NCBI GenBank assembly: GCA_947378905.1
Contig: CANCLV010000066.1
Location: forward strand, 1 to 5,613
Reading direction: 5' to 3'
DNA from: Opitutia bacterium
GTDB lineage: Bacteria; Verrucomicrobiota; Verrucomicrobiia; Opitutales; UBA953
Length of the DNA stretch: 5,613 nucleotides
Shown here: positions 1 through 5,613 of the stretch, piece after piece
Position numbering within the stretch: the stretch's first letter is position 1
How the letters are laid out: every line of letters starts with the position of its first letter
Notes under the pieces: model-generated
Databases searched by the model: none
What the model was told of the DNA's origin: nothing
Seen by the model: the letters and a program-made list of their open reading frames with translations, nothing else
Program-made: the position numbers and the translations under genes

Positions 1-357
1 AATTTCATCCAAACTCGCCCTCAGTTTATCAACCGTTTGCTTTATGCATTCGCCTTTATTCCAATTTTTGGACAACCAGAGCGCTTCATTATTCCAATAA
101 GTGAATCGTTTCTCTTCCGAAGTGGAAAAATCTTTTTTGAATTGGGAGAGTGAGGCAAAAAAAGCGAGCGCCTCGCGCTGATCTTCATCCACGATTTTTG
201 TCGTATCCTTAGAAAGTTTAGCCTGTAGAACGGAAAACTTGGATTGAAGTTCCATGCGACTTTTCTGCCAAGAATCGAAATCCTTAGCATTGGGCACCTC
301 GGCTCCGGCCCAAACCAGACTTACCCAACAGAGGGTAAATAAAAATCTAATCATCAT
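1..357 (-). CDS. Exported helical protein of unknown function (partial, C-terminus beyond window)
   Basis: An uninterrupted minus-strand frame runs from the ATG at 357-355 to the left window edge, giving exactly 119 codons with no stop. The protein begins MMIRFLFTLCWVSLVWAGAE, a clear signal peptide: one Arg, a hydrophobic core at about residues 5-17, and an A-x-A cleavage site after residue 19 (AGA|E). Cys10 lies inside the hydrophobic core and is not a lipobox. The mature part is highly charged (many K, E, D) with spaced hydrophobics, such as 36-MELQSKFSVLQAKL-49, suggesting amphipathic helices or a short coiled coil; several Trp residues occur at 89-100. Either of two tandem ATGs (357 or 354) could be the start; no Shine-Dalgarno is visible. 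It is divergent from the GH79-like gene across a gap of about 100 nt. I do not recognise the family. A shorter open frame covering 42-290 on the same strand is a shadow of this gene. Reality of the gene is fairly sure; function is unknown. Confidence 0.75.
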   Translation of the reverse strand, partial: MMIRFLFTLCWVSLVWAGAEVPNAKDFDSWQKSRMELQSKFSVLQAKLSKDTTKIVDEDQREALAFFASLSQFKKDFSTSEEKRFTYWNNEALWLSKNWNKGECIKQTVDKLRASLDEI

Positions 358-459
358 GAATGTCTGATAATCTTTAATTTTACCCCCTATAGGCAAATTA
401 ATCTGCAATTATTTCCTGTCCCTCTGCAACCTTCCATCTAATTTAAGGTCATAACATCT
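358..459. promoter_or_regulatory. Divergent intergenic region with direct repeat TCTGCAA x2
   Basis: This 102-nt AT-rich gap separates two divergently transcribed genes and must hold promoters for both if each is transcribed independently. The heptamer TCTGCAA occurs at 402-408 and again at 423-429, 21 bp apart, so both copies would face the same side of the helix; this could be an operator, but two copies of a 7-mer could be chance. For the minus-strand gene a weak sigma70-like pair is TTGCCT (complement of 391-396) and GATTAT (complement of 367-372) with an 18-nt spacer, which would give a nearly leaderless transcript. I found no convincing plus-strand -35/-10 pair. Promoter calls here are guesses. 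Confidence 0.3.
445..448 (+). promoter_or_regulatory. Weak ribosome binding site for the GH79-like gene
   Basis: AAGG lies 11 nt before the ATG at 460. An in-frame TAA at 439-441 precedes it, so ATG 460 is the first possible ATG start in this frame and is followed directly by a good signal peptide. The site is short and slightly far, so initiation may not depend strongly on it. Confidence 0.4.
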
Positions 460-1866
460 ATGAAATTACGTTCAGCCATTCTTGCACTCACCCTATCCGG
501 CATATCTGCCTGGGCTGCTGAGTCGACCACCACTGTTTCTGTGCTCAGTGAAAAAGCCATCGGAGTTATTCCAGCTAATTTTATTGGACTCAGTTATGAA
601 AAGTCTGCGGTAACTGAAAATCACTTCCGCCCAGATAATCTAGTCTTAGTTAATCTACATAAAAACCTTGGATCAGGAGTTTTGAGATTTGGCGGCAACA
701 AGGTTGAACTCACCCAGTGGTCACGAGAGACCCCGAAAGAAAAACCAGCTAAAGGAATTTTCGTCGCGACCACCAGTGATATGGATAAGTTTTATGGTTT
801 TATTAAGAGCATAGACTGGAAAGTAATTCACGCAGTTAATCTTTCGAGCAATAAGCCGGAAATCTTCTCCGATGAAATTAACTATGCGGTTAAAATCGGT
901 GGAAACTCCATCATGGGTTTTGAAATTGGCAATGAGCCTGATCACTACGACAAGGATACTAAAAAGTTACGTGAAAAAGGCTATGCCTACCCTCAGTATA
1001 AATCAGAACTAGAAAAAGCGCAGTCCGTTATCTTAAAACAAAATCCCGGGGTTAATTTAATTGGACCTGCAACCACCAGCGGTGGCTTTAAGTTTTTCGA
1101 ACCCTGCGTGAGCGATTTCAAAAATAAGTTATTCTTATCCACCTCGCACTTCTACCCCACCTCGGCGATTAGCACACCTCCACCCACCTGTGAAAGTCTT
1201 CTCAGTGATAAATCAAAGAAGCGAACGATTGACATGGCGGACAAGCATTTTGCGGCTGCCAAAAAAGCGGGAGTTCCTTGGCGCTTAGCCGAGTGCAATT
1301 CAGCATCGATGGGTGGCACCAATGGCGTGAGTGATGTATTTGCGGCAGCGGTCTGGGGTTCGGACTTCCTATTCGATATCGCGGAGCACGGTGCCACGGG
1401 CGTGAATCTTCATACCATTTTCGGACTCAATGGATATACTGCGATTAGCTACGACAAAGATAAAAAAGTCTACGCGGTGCGTCCCCTTTATTACTCGCTG
1501 CTTTTATTTAAAGATGCAGGACATGGAAAATTAATTGAGGCCGATACCAAATCAACCGGCAACGTCGTCAGCCACGCAACTCTGGGTACCGACGGAAAAC
1601 TTCGCGTAATCGTGATTAATAAAGATTTAGATAAAGCCACTAAAGCTGCTGTGTTAACTGACTCCAAGAGAACACACGGAACTATTACACGCCTCAGTGC
1701 TAACTCGCCCACAGAACAAATGGCAGTGAGCTATGGTGAAGGCACTGTAAACAAGGACGGCACCTGGAAACTCGAAAAGCGCGAAGACATCAAAGGATCC
1801 GCTGGACGCTTTGAAATCACCCTCCCCGCCTGCAGTGCTGCCGTTCTGACGCTTGAGGCGAATTAA
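460..1866 (+). CDS. Secreted GH79-like glycoside hydrolase (putative beta-glucuronidase)
   Basis: This 468-residue protein is complete. Residues 1-19 form a signal peptide (KLR, then a hydrophobic stretch, ending AWA|A), so it should act in the periplasm or outside. Residues about 30-350 look like the (beta/alpha)8 barrel of glycoside hydrolase clan A: FIGLSYE at 41-47, RFGGN at 76-80, FEIGNEP at 154-160 with the acid/base Glu159, SHFYP at 229-233 on the strand-6 position, and LAECNSASMGG at 276-286 with the nucleophile Glu278. The run after the nucleophile (GVSDVFAAAVWGSDFLFDIA, 289-308, then GVNLHT, 314-319) is the pattern I associate with GH79 beta-glucuronidases and heparanases. The 119-residue gap between the two Glu is normal for the clan. 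Residues about 355-468 fit the C-terminal beta-sandwich. Cys216 and Cys244 could form a disulfide (inference). The expected reaction is retaining hydrolysis of beta-linked glucuronic acid or its 4-O-methyl form; the exact substrate, and whether it is endo or exo, cannot be read here. Alternative: another GH39/GH30-like clan A enzyme, less likely. Confidence 0.85.
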   Translation: MKLRSAILALTLSGISAWAAESTTTVSVLSEKAIGVIPANFIGLSYEKSAVTENHFRPDNLVLVNLHKNLGSGVLRFGGNKVELTQWSRETPKEKPAKGIFVATTSDMDKFYGFIKSIDWKVIHAVNLSSNKPEIFSDEINYAVKIGGNSIMGFEIGNEPDHYDKDTKKLREKGYAYPQYKSELEKAQSVILKQNPGVNLIGPATTSGGFKFFEPCVSDFKNKLFLSTSHFYPTSAISTPPPTCESLLSDKSKKRTIDMADKHFAAAKKAGVPWRLAECNSASMGGTNGVSDVFAAAVWGSDFLFDIAEHGATGVNLHTIFGLNGYTAISYDKDKKVYAVRPLYYSLLLFKDAGHGKLIEADTKSTGNVVSHATLGTDGKLRVIVINKDLDKATKAAVLTDSKRTHGTITRLSANSPTEQMAVSYGEGTVNKDGTWKLEKREDIKGSAGRFEITLPACSAAVLTLEAN

Positions 1867-1893
1867 GCACTAAGCTCAGACCCAGTAAAACAT

Positions 1894-1930
1894 TCAGGCG
1901 ATGAAACTCATCGTCCTGATATTGTTTTTG
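1894..1930 (+). terminator. Probable intrinsic terminator (bulged hairpin plus T-rich run)
   Basis: The left arm at 1894-1904 (TCAGGCGATGA) pairs with 1908-1919 (TCATCG, bulged T, CCTGA) around the 3-nt loop AAC, giving 11 base pairs with one bulge. It is followed at once by TATTGTTTTT (1920-1929). It sits 27 nt after the stop of the GH79-like gene and 36 nt before the next start, where a terminator of the first gene belongs. The loop is short and the T run is interrupted, so efficiency may be partial and read-through into the downstream pair is possible. Confidence 0.6.
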
Positions 1931-1950
1931 TCTGAATCGAAACAGCCTAT

Positions 1951-1955
1951 GAGGA
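1951..1955 (+). promoter_or_regulatory. Shine-Dalgarno-like GAGGA abutting the start codon
   Basis: GAGGA touches the ATG at 1956 with no spacer, which is too close for a normal Shine-Dalgarno interaction. An in-frame TGA at 1950-1952 excludes any upstream start, and the ATG is followed by a signal-peptide-like sequence, so the start itself is firm. The poor site suggests weak or non-canonical initiation of this gene. Confidence 0.3.
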
Positions 1956-4676
1956 ATGAAAATAACATTCCTTACGCGACTGGGACTACTCATTTACTTA
2001 ATCAATAATTTAGATGCTGCCACTTTGGCAGAAAACCTACAGCGCGACGTAGACGGAGATAAAATTAGTGATGCGGTAGAAATATCTTTAGGACTAAATC
2101 CTCTAGATAAATCAGACGGATTAAGTGACGTTGATCAAGATGGCCTTAATTTAGCTGAGGAAATAAACGCGGGGACAAATCCTAATAAACCGGATAGCGA
2201 TGACGACGGCATCAGCGATTATGATGAAAATATAGACACCCCACCCCCAACATCAAATCTGACTAGAACCCCGCAGCCCAATCGTCCACCAGCACCAGCA
2301 GCACTTACCCATCAACCTAAGGCAGCTAAAAATTTCTTGGTAAATAGCAAACTTACGCTACCCACCAAATTAAAAGAGGTTAACCAATCCAACTTCGGAG
2401 AACAAATTGCCCAATGGACGGATTTACCCTCTCTCAATGGATGGGAACCAAGCCGTGGTACGAATATACAGGTTTGGCAGGTTAATGATAATCAATTTTT
2501 GCGGATTGGAAACGGAGTCAAACAACCACTTAAAAAGTTAAAAAGTGGAAATTATATTCTTAAATGGAAACACCGTCAGCTAGCTGAAAATTATAGCCCT
2601 CAAGACTATCAAGTTAGAATCTCAACTTCAACTGGGCAGATAGCTCTTCTTAAAAACTTTAAAGTCGTTAACTCAGATCAATGGGAAGATGTTGTGACAG
2701 AATTTCGTTATGACATAACCGATTACAATCAGCAGCTTTGGCTATCAATTAATCCCAACAACGGCAACCCGTCGCCTGTTTTTATTGATGACGTCTACTT
2801 GATTCAAGCAGGCTTTAATGTTGATTTAAATCGTGATGGAAAAATAGGTGCAGGCGAAGGGCCTAAAACTGGCGCCTCTTTCTACTTTTGGATCAACAAC
2901 GATAGAGACAAAAACGAGTTTAGTGGTGACGACTGGAGCACCACCCTTTCAAGCGAGGCCGACTGTAATGATAATAAGATCAATTCGCTGCGCGACCTAA
3001 TCGATTTTTTTCCGCTCAGTTTAAATGTAGCTGAAGCTATTAAGGCTTATCCACCTGATGGACAAACTCGTTACATATTAAGCCAGAAAGATAGCGCCAT
3101 TAATATAGTTTTTACCGGCCTAAGTTCGAAAAATGCGGGCAGTTTCCACCAAAAAGTAAATTCAGATATTTATGGCGACACTGGGAACCAATCATGGGCG
3201 CAGGCTGAAGTTCATCCCGTAAGCCCATCAATAGACCTATCAGCTGCACAGGTTGCCAGTATCGTAGATAAAGGCGAAATAATCGTGATGATTGAAGGTA
3301 GGAAGATTTCCAATGCACCTATTGTCTTCACCATCGAAAGAGCAGGCATAAAATGCTTAGATATCCAACTTCCGCTACACCTCGACGAGGTGGAGCACAT
3401 GTATCGTCATCTTAATTTACGGGATGCGGCTACAACCTACGAAGGGAACAAAATTTCTGAGAGTCCTATAAATTACGGACGGCCAACGGAAATTGAAAAT
3501 CCAACTGGATGGCCTGATAGTCAAAATAACCAAAAGTATTTTGTTTTCGTGCATGGCTTCAATGTTAACGCCCAGGAAGCCAGAGGATGGAATAACGAAA
3601 TGTTTAAAAGATTCCACAACTCAGGCAGTCAGTCACGATTCATCGGTGTTACTTGGCGTGGCGACACTGCACCCAACTACCATGAAGCTGTCTTTAGGGC
3701 TTTTCAAACGGGAGACGCTTTAGCAAAAAAACTGCTGAGTTTCGTCGATGGGCCTATCACCTTAGCTGGACATAGTTTAGGTAATGCCGTCGTTGGAAAT
3801 GCCATTCAAAGAGGGGGCCTCGCTCCCCAGTCTTATCTGGCTATCAACGCTGCGATACCAGCCGAGGCGTACTCGAGCAATTGTTGTACTTTGACGCAGA
3901 GACAAAATATGACGGAATTAAACTGGCGAAAATACGATGCAAATCTCTACGCTAGTTACTGGAATGAGATTTTCCCTAAAAGCGATGCACGTTCTAAATT
4001 AACTTGGCGCAATCAGTTCGAAAAATCTCAAAAGATTATGGCGAATTTCTACTCAGGTGGTGATGAGATTATTGCCAAAGCAAATAGCGTAACCGAAGCC
4101 TCTATTGTAAAGTTAGTTTTCAACCAAGGGTTTAACTTCTCGGACAATGCATGGAAATACCAGGAATTAATCAAAGGCCTTTCATGGTACAATTCAGCTG
4201 CCAGCGTCTTCATGGATCGACGCCAAGCCGGATGGGCATTCAACGACGACTGGTGGCTTTGGGCAGATGCTGACGAAGGATCTAAAGTTAAGTATACCCC
4301 AAGCCAGGCCCGAAATATTTCCAATTCACGTTTAATTACAAAACCGTTTTTCGATAATTTTTCCGAACGGGAAATTCAAAGTAGTCAAAAAAATACTGGA
4401 TCATTAAAAGCATCAGAAACTAAAGTCGTTTATGATCTCTTGGCCCGAGGAATTCCTGCCCTGACCTATGCGACAGGTGTCGCGAGCTTAAATGATAACA
4501 TTAAATTTAATTATGATTTAGAGCTTATGGGAAGAAGTACATCAAACTGGCCTACTGCTGGACATGAAAACCCGTCACAAAAACAACGCTGGCTACATAG
4601 TGACATTAAAAATGTCGCCTTGCCGATTATTTATCCAACCTTCCAAATGATGGTCAGCCAAGGACTTCTAAAATGA
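1956..4676 (+). CDS. Modular exported alpha/beta-hydrolase with calcium-type repeats (uncharacterised family)
   Basis: This 906-residue protein begins with a modest signal peptide (KITFLTRLGLLIYLI, cleavage near residues 20-22). Residues 31-91 hold three acidic thrombospondin-3/EF-like repeats (DVDGDKISDAVE 31-42; DVDQDGLNLAEE 58-69; DSDDDGISDYDE 80-91), then a Pro-rich linker at 96-122. Residues about 125-285 look like a beta-sandwich of carbohydrate-binding type (inferred from alternating strands and a final FIDDVYLI). At 290-301, DLNRDGKIGAGE matches an EF-hand/dockerin calcium loop. Residues about 300-520 are a conserved but unnamed region. The catalytic domain starts at 528 with YFVFVHGF (oxyanion HG 533-534), has the nucleophile elbow GHSLG with Ser607, an acidic candidate Asp703/Glu704 (SGGDE), and probable catalytic His881 (WLHSD) near the C-terminus. 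It is thus probably a secreted esterase/lipase-like serine hydrolase; the substrate is unknown. I recall similar proteins from Verrucomicrobiota and Lentisphaerota, none with known function to my knowledge. The next gene overlaps its stop codon. Confidence 0.85.
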   Translation: MKITFLTRLGLLIYLINNLDAATLAENLQRDVDGDKISDAVEISLGLNPLDKSDGLSDVDQDGLNLAEEINAGTNPNKPDSDDDGISDYDENIDTPPPTSNLTRTPQPNRPPAPAALTHQPKAAKNFLVNSKLTLPTKLKEVNQSNFGEQIAQWTDLPSLNGWEPSRGTNIQVWQVNDNQFLRIGNGVKQPLKKLKSGNYILKWKHRQLAENYSPQDYQVRISTSTGQIALLKNFKVVNSDQWEDVVTEFRYDITDYNQQLWLSINPNNGNPSPVFIDDVYLIQAGFNVDLNRDGKIGAGEGPKTGASFYFWINNDRDKNEFSGDDWSTTLSSEADCNDNKINSLRDLIDFFPLSLNVAEAIKAYPPDGQTRYILSQKDSAINIVFTGLSSKNAGSFHQKVNSDIYGDTGNQSWAQAEVHPVSPSIDLSAAQVASIVDKGEIIVMIEGRKISNAPIVFTIERAGIKCLDIQLPLHLDEVEHMYRHLNLRDAATTYEGNKISESPINYGRPTEIENPTGWPDSQNNQKYFVFVHGFNVNAQEARGWNNEMFKRFHNSGSQSRFIGVTWRGDTAPNYHEAVFRAFQTGDALAKKLLSFVDGPITLAGHSLGNAVVGNAIQRGGLAPQSYLAINAAIPAEAYSSNCCTLTQRQNMTELNWRKYDANLYASYWNEIFPKSDARSKLTWRNQFEKSQKIMANFYSGGDEIIAKANSVTEASIVKLVFNQGFNFSDNAWKYQELIKGLSWYNSAASVFMDRRQAGWAFNDDWWLWADADEGSKVKYTPSQARNISNSRLITKPFFDNFSEREIQSSQKNTGSLKASETKVVYDLLARGIPALTYATGVASLNDNIKFNYDLELMGRSTSNWPTAGHENPSQKQRWLHSDIKNVALPIIYPTFQMMVSQGLLK
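4660..4664 (+). promoter_or_regulatory. Ribosome binding site of the coupled downstream gene
   Basis: AAGGA lies inside the end of the hydrolase gene, 8 nt before the ATG at 4673, an ideal distance. Together with the ATGA stop/start overlap (4673-4676) it indicates translational coupling of the two genes. It is the best-formed ribosome binding site in the window. Confidence 0.6.
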
Positions 4677-5551
4677 AAACTCTCGCCTACTTCTTACTGG
4701 GAATGAATTTGCTAGCAGCCAAAGAGATTCGCGTGGAGTTACAAGTGACCGATCAAACGGGCAGTCCCCTCCCGGCCGCACAGTGCGTTGTACAATTTAA
4801 CAAAGTTGAAACCGGAAAAGCCGAGGTGATTACAGGAGCGACTAATGCGGACGGGAAATTTATTACTCCAGTAAACACCTACGAAAGTCTCTATATCGAA
4901 GTCAACAAACCCGGACACTATCAAGCGCGTCTCTACGACATCCCGGGCGATCAGGACTTGAAACAATTAATCAAATTACCTCAAAGAGTTAATCCAATCG
5001 CATTACACGTCCGACATCACACCGGGAATTCTACGGAGAGTTTAGTTTTTCCTAAGAATGATCAGTGGTATGACTATGACTTGAAAGTAGGCGACTGGGT
5101 GCAGCCGAAAGGCAAAGGAATCGTCGCAGATGTAAAAATGCGACTGCACTGCGATAAAGAATCTTTGGCACAGACTTATCTGGAATTAGAAGCCATCGAT
5201 GCTTCGGCGGGATTCCGTGTTACAGACGAAATCATTTCTTATTCAGAACTTAAATTACCACACACGGCGCCAGAAAGTAATTACAGTAAAACCTTAGTGA
5301 TTAATGGTGCTGACTGGGAAAATTATCGCGGGATATTTTATCGTAGTCGGGTGCAGCTAGACAAAGACGGCAAAGTTATCTCTGCTCACTACGGAAAAAT
5401 CCAAGGCCCCATTACGCTCAATCGCCAAGGTGGTGTTGGCATAACCCATTATTTCAATGGTACGCCTAATGATCGGAATCTGGAATTCGATCCGAGCAAG
5501 AACCTGCTCAAATCAGATAATGAATTAGGCAGTCCGCAGTTTGAGCCTTAA
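4673..5551 (+). CDS. Exported beta-sandwich protein, conserved partner of the hydrolase (uncharacterised)
   Basis: This 292-residue protein overlaps the hydrolase gene by 4 nt. Residues 1-16 (MKTLAYFLLGMNLLAA) form a short signal peptide. Residues about 19-100 look like a carboxypeptidase-regulatory/transthyretin-type beta-sandwich: VTDQTGSPLPAAQ (25-37), the turn TNADGKF (57-63) and YIEVNKPGHYQ (74-84) are its usual landmarks. Residues about 110-292 form a second domain with conserved-looking points WYDYDLKVGDWVQPKGKGIVAD (key residues W132, D139-W142, G147-D153), AHYGKI (238-243) and a C-terminal block TPNDRNLEFDP (264-274). I recall this HYGKI ... TPNDRNLEFDP signature from uncharacterised exported proteins of Verrucomicrobiota and Lentisphaerota; no enzymatic activity is known to me and I see no obvious catalytic set. 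HVRHH at 112-116 could bind metal, but that is speculation. It may bind glycan or protein at the cell surface, or assist the hydrolase. Its stop codon overlaps the end of a convergent gene. Confidence 0.85.
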   Translation: MKTLAYFLLGMNLLAAKEIRVELQVTDQTGSPLPAAQCVVQFNKVETGKAEVITGATNADGKFITPVNTYESLYIEVNKPGHYQARLYDIPGDQDLKQLIKLPQRVNPIALHVRHHTGNSTESLVFPKNDQWYDYDLKVGDWVQPKGKGIVADVKMRLHCDKESLAQTYLELEAIDASAGFRVTDEIISYSELKLPHTAPESNYSKTLVINGADWENYRGIFYRSRVQLDKDGKVISAHYGKIQGPITLNRQGGVGITHYFNGTPNDRNLEFDPSKNLLKSDNELGSPQFEP

Positions 5552-5613
5552 CGAACAGACTTCTTCCAGTTCTTAATTTGTTGAGCGATGGCTTTGGGGC
5601 CGGGCATGCCGGT
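5548..5613 (-). CDS. C-terminal end of a convergent gene (partial, unknown)
   Basis: On the minus strand an open frame enters from the right window edge and gives 21 residues (TGMPGPKAIAQQIKNWKKSV plus a final R) before a TAA, the complement of 5548-5550. The sequence looks like a genuine protein tail: a Gly/Pro turn followed by a basic amphipathic helix. It converges on the preceding gene, the two stop codons sharing TTAA (5548-5551). With only 21 codons a chance open frame cannot be excluded, and I cannot name the family. Confidence 0.5.
   Translation of the reverse strand, partial: TGMPGPKAIAQQIKNWKKSVR

Noticed and set aside
42..290. Open frame of 82 codons on the minus strand
   Set aside because: It lies in a different frame inside the longer minus-strand gene at 1-357, which has a signal peptide and a coherent protein; this frame's basic, low-quality composition marks it as a shadow.
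1152..1397. Antisense frame inside the GH79-like gene, and similar ones at 721-945 and 1491-1712
   Set aside because: All lie opposite a conserved catalytic domain with recognisable motifs and have no independent support.
1949..1951. Alternative ATG just upstream of the hydrolase start
   Set aside because: It is 7 nt upstream and in another frame, and does not lead into the signal peptide or the long reading frame.
3493..3723. Open frame of 76 codons on the plus strand
   Set aside because: It is another frame within the well-supported hydrolase domain (HG motif and flanking region), with no motif of its own.
3882..3887. Adjacent Cys643-Cys644 in the hydrolase as a possible redox or metal motif
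   Set aside because: Vicinal cysteines are unusual in an exported protein, but they sit in what appears to be a variable loop, with no CxxC or other ligand pattern around them.
4049..4324. Antisense open frame of 91 codons
   Set aside because: It is antisense to the hydrolase gene, with no start signal or recognisable protein features; it reflects codon structure of the sense gene.
1..5613. tRNA, rRNA, CRISPR array, insertion sequence or phage attachment site
   Set aside because: I saw no cloverleaf, no regularly spaced repeats, no transposase or integrase motifs and no paired terminal inverted repeats; nearly all bases are accounted for by coding regions.

Overview
The window reads as chromosomal DNA from a Gram-negative-type bacterium rich in exported hydrolases, most likely in the Verrucomicrobiota / Lentisphaerota / Kiritimatiellota group. 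This rests on the moderately AT-rich composition, weak or oddly spaced Shine-Dalgarno sequences, bacterial thrombospondin-3-type acidic repeats, and two large 'orphan' exported protein families that I recall from those phyla. No phylogenetic marker is present, so the placement is inference.

Layout, left to right. (1) Positions 1-357, minus strand: the N-terminal 119 residues of an exported, helical, charged protein of unknown function, cut by the window edge. (2) Positions 358-459: a divergent intergenic region with a perfect 7-bp direct repeat 21 bp apart. (3) Positions 460-1866, plus strand: a complete secreted glycoside hydrolase resembling family GH79 (beta-glucuronidase/heparanase type), with both catalytic glutamates recognisable. 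(4) Positions 1867-1955: a gap holding a strong bulged hairpin followed by a T-rich run, probably an intrinsic terminator. (5) Positions 1956-4676, plus strand: a 906-residue modular exported protein with acidic calcium-type repeats, a proline-rich linker, a beta-sandwich, an EF-hand/dockerin-like loop and a C-terminal alpha/beta-hydrolase domain with GHSLG. (6) Positions 4673-5551, plus strand: a 292-residue exported protein with an N-terminal carboxypeptidase-regulatory-like beta-sandwich and an uncharacterised C-terminal domain; it overlaps the preceding gene by 4 nt (ATGA). (7) Positions 5548-5613, minus strand: probably the last 21 codons of a convergent gene sharing TTAA with the end of gene 6.

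How the genes may work together: every gene whose N-terminus is visible carries a signal peptide, so the window acts at or outside the cell surface. The GH79-like enzyme would cleave uronic-acid glycosides. The two downstream genes form a translationally coupled pair, an uncharacterised calcium-dependent esterase/lipase-like protein and a partner beta-protein, and are the most plausible candidate for an undescribed system. A functional link between the GH79 gene and the pair is only suggested by order; the hairpin between them argues for separate or attenuated transcription.
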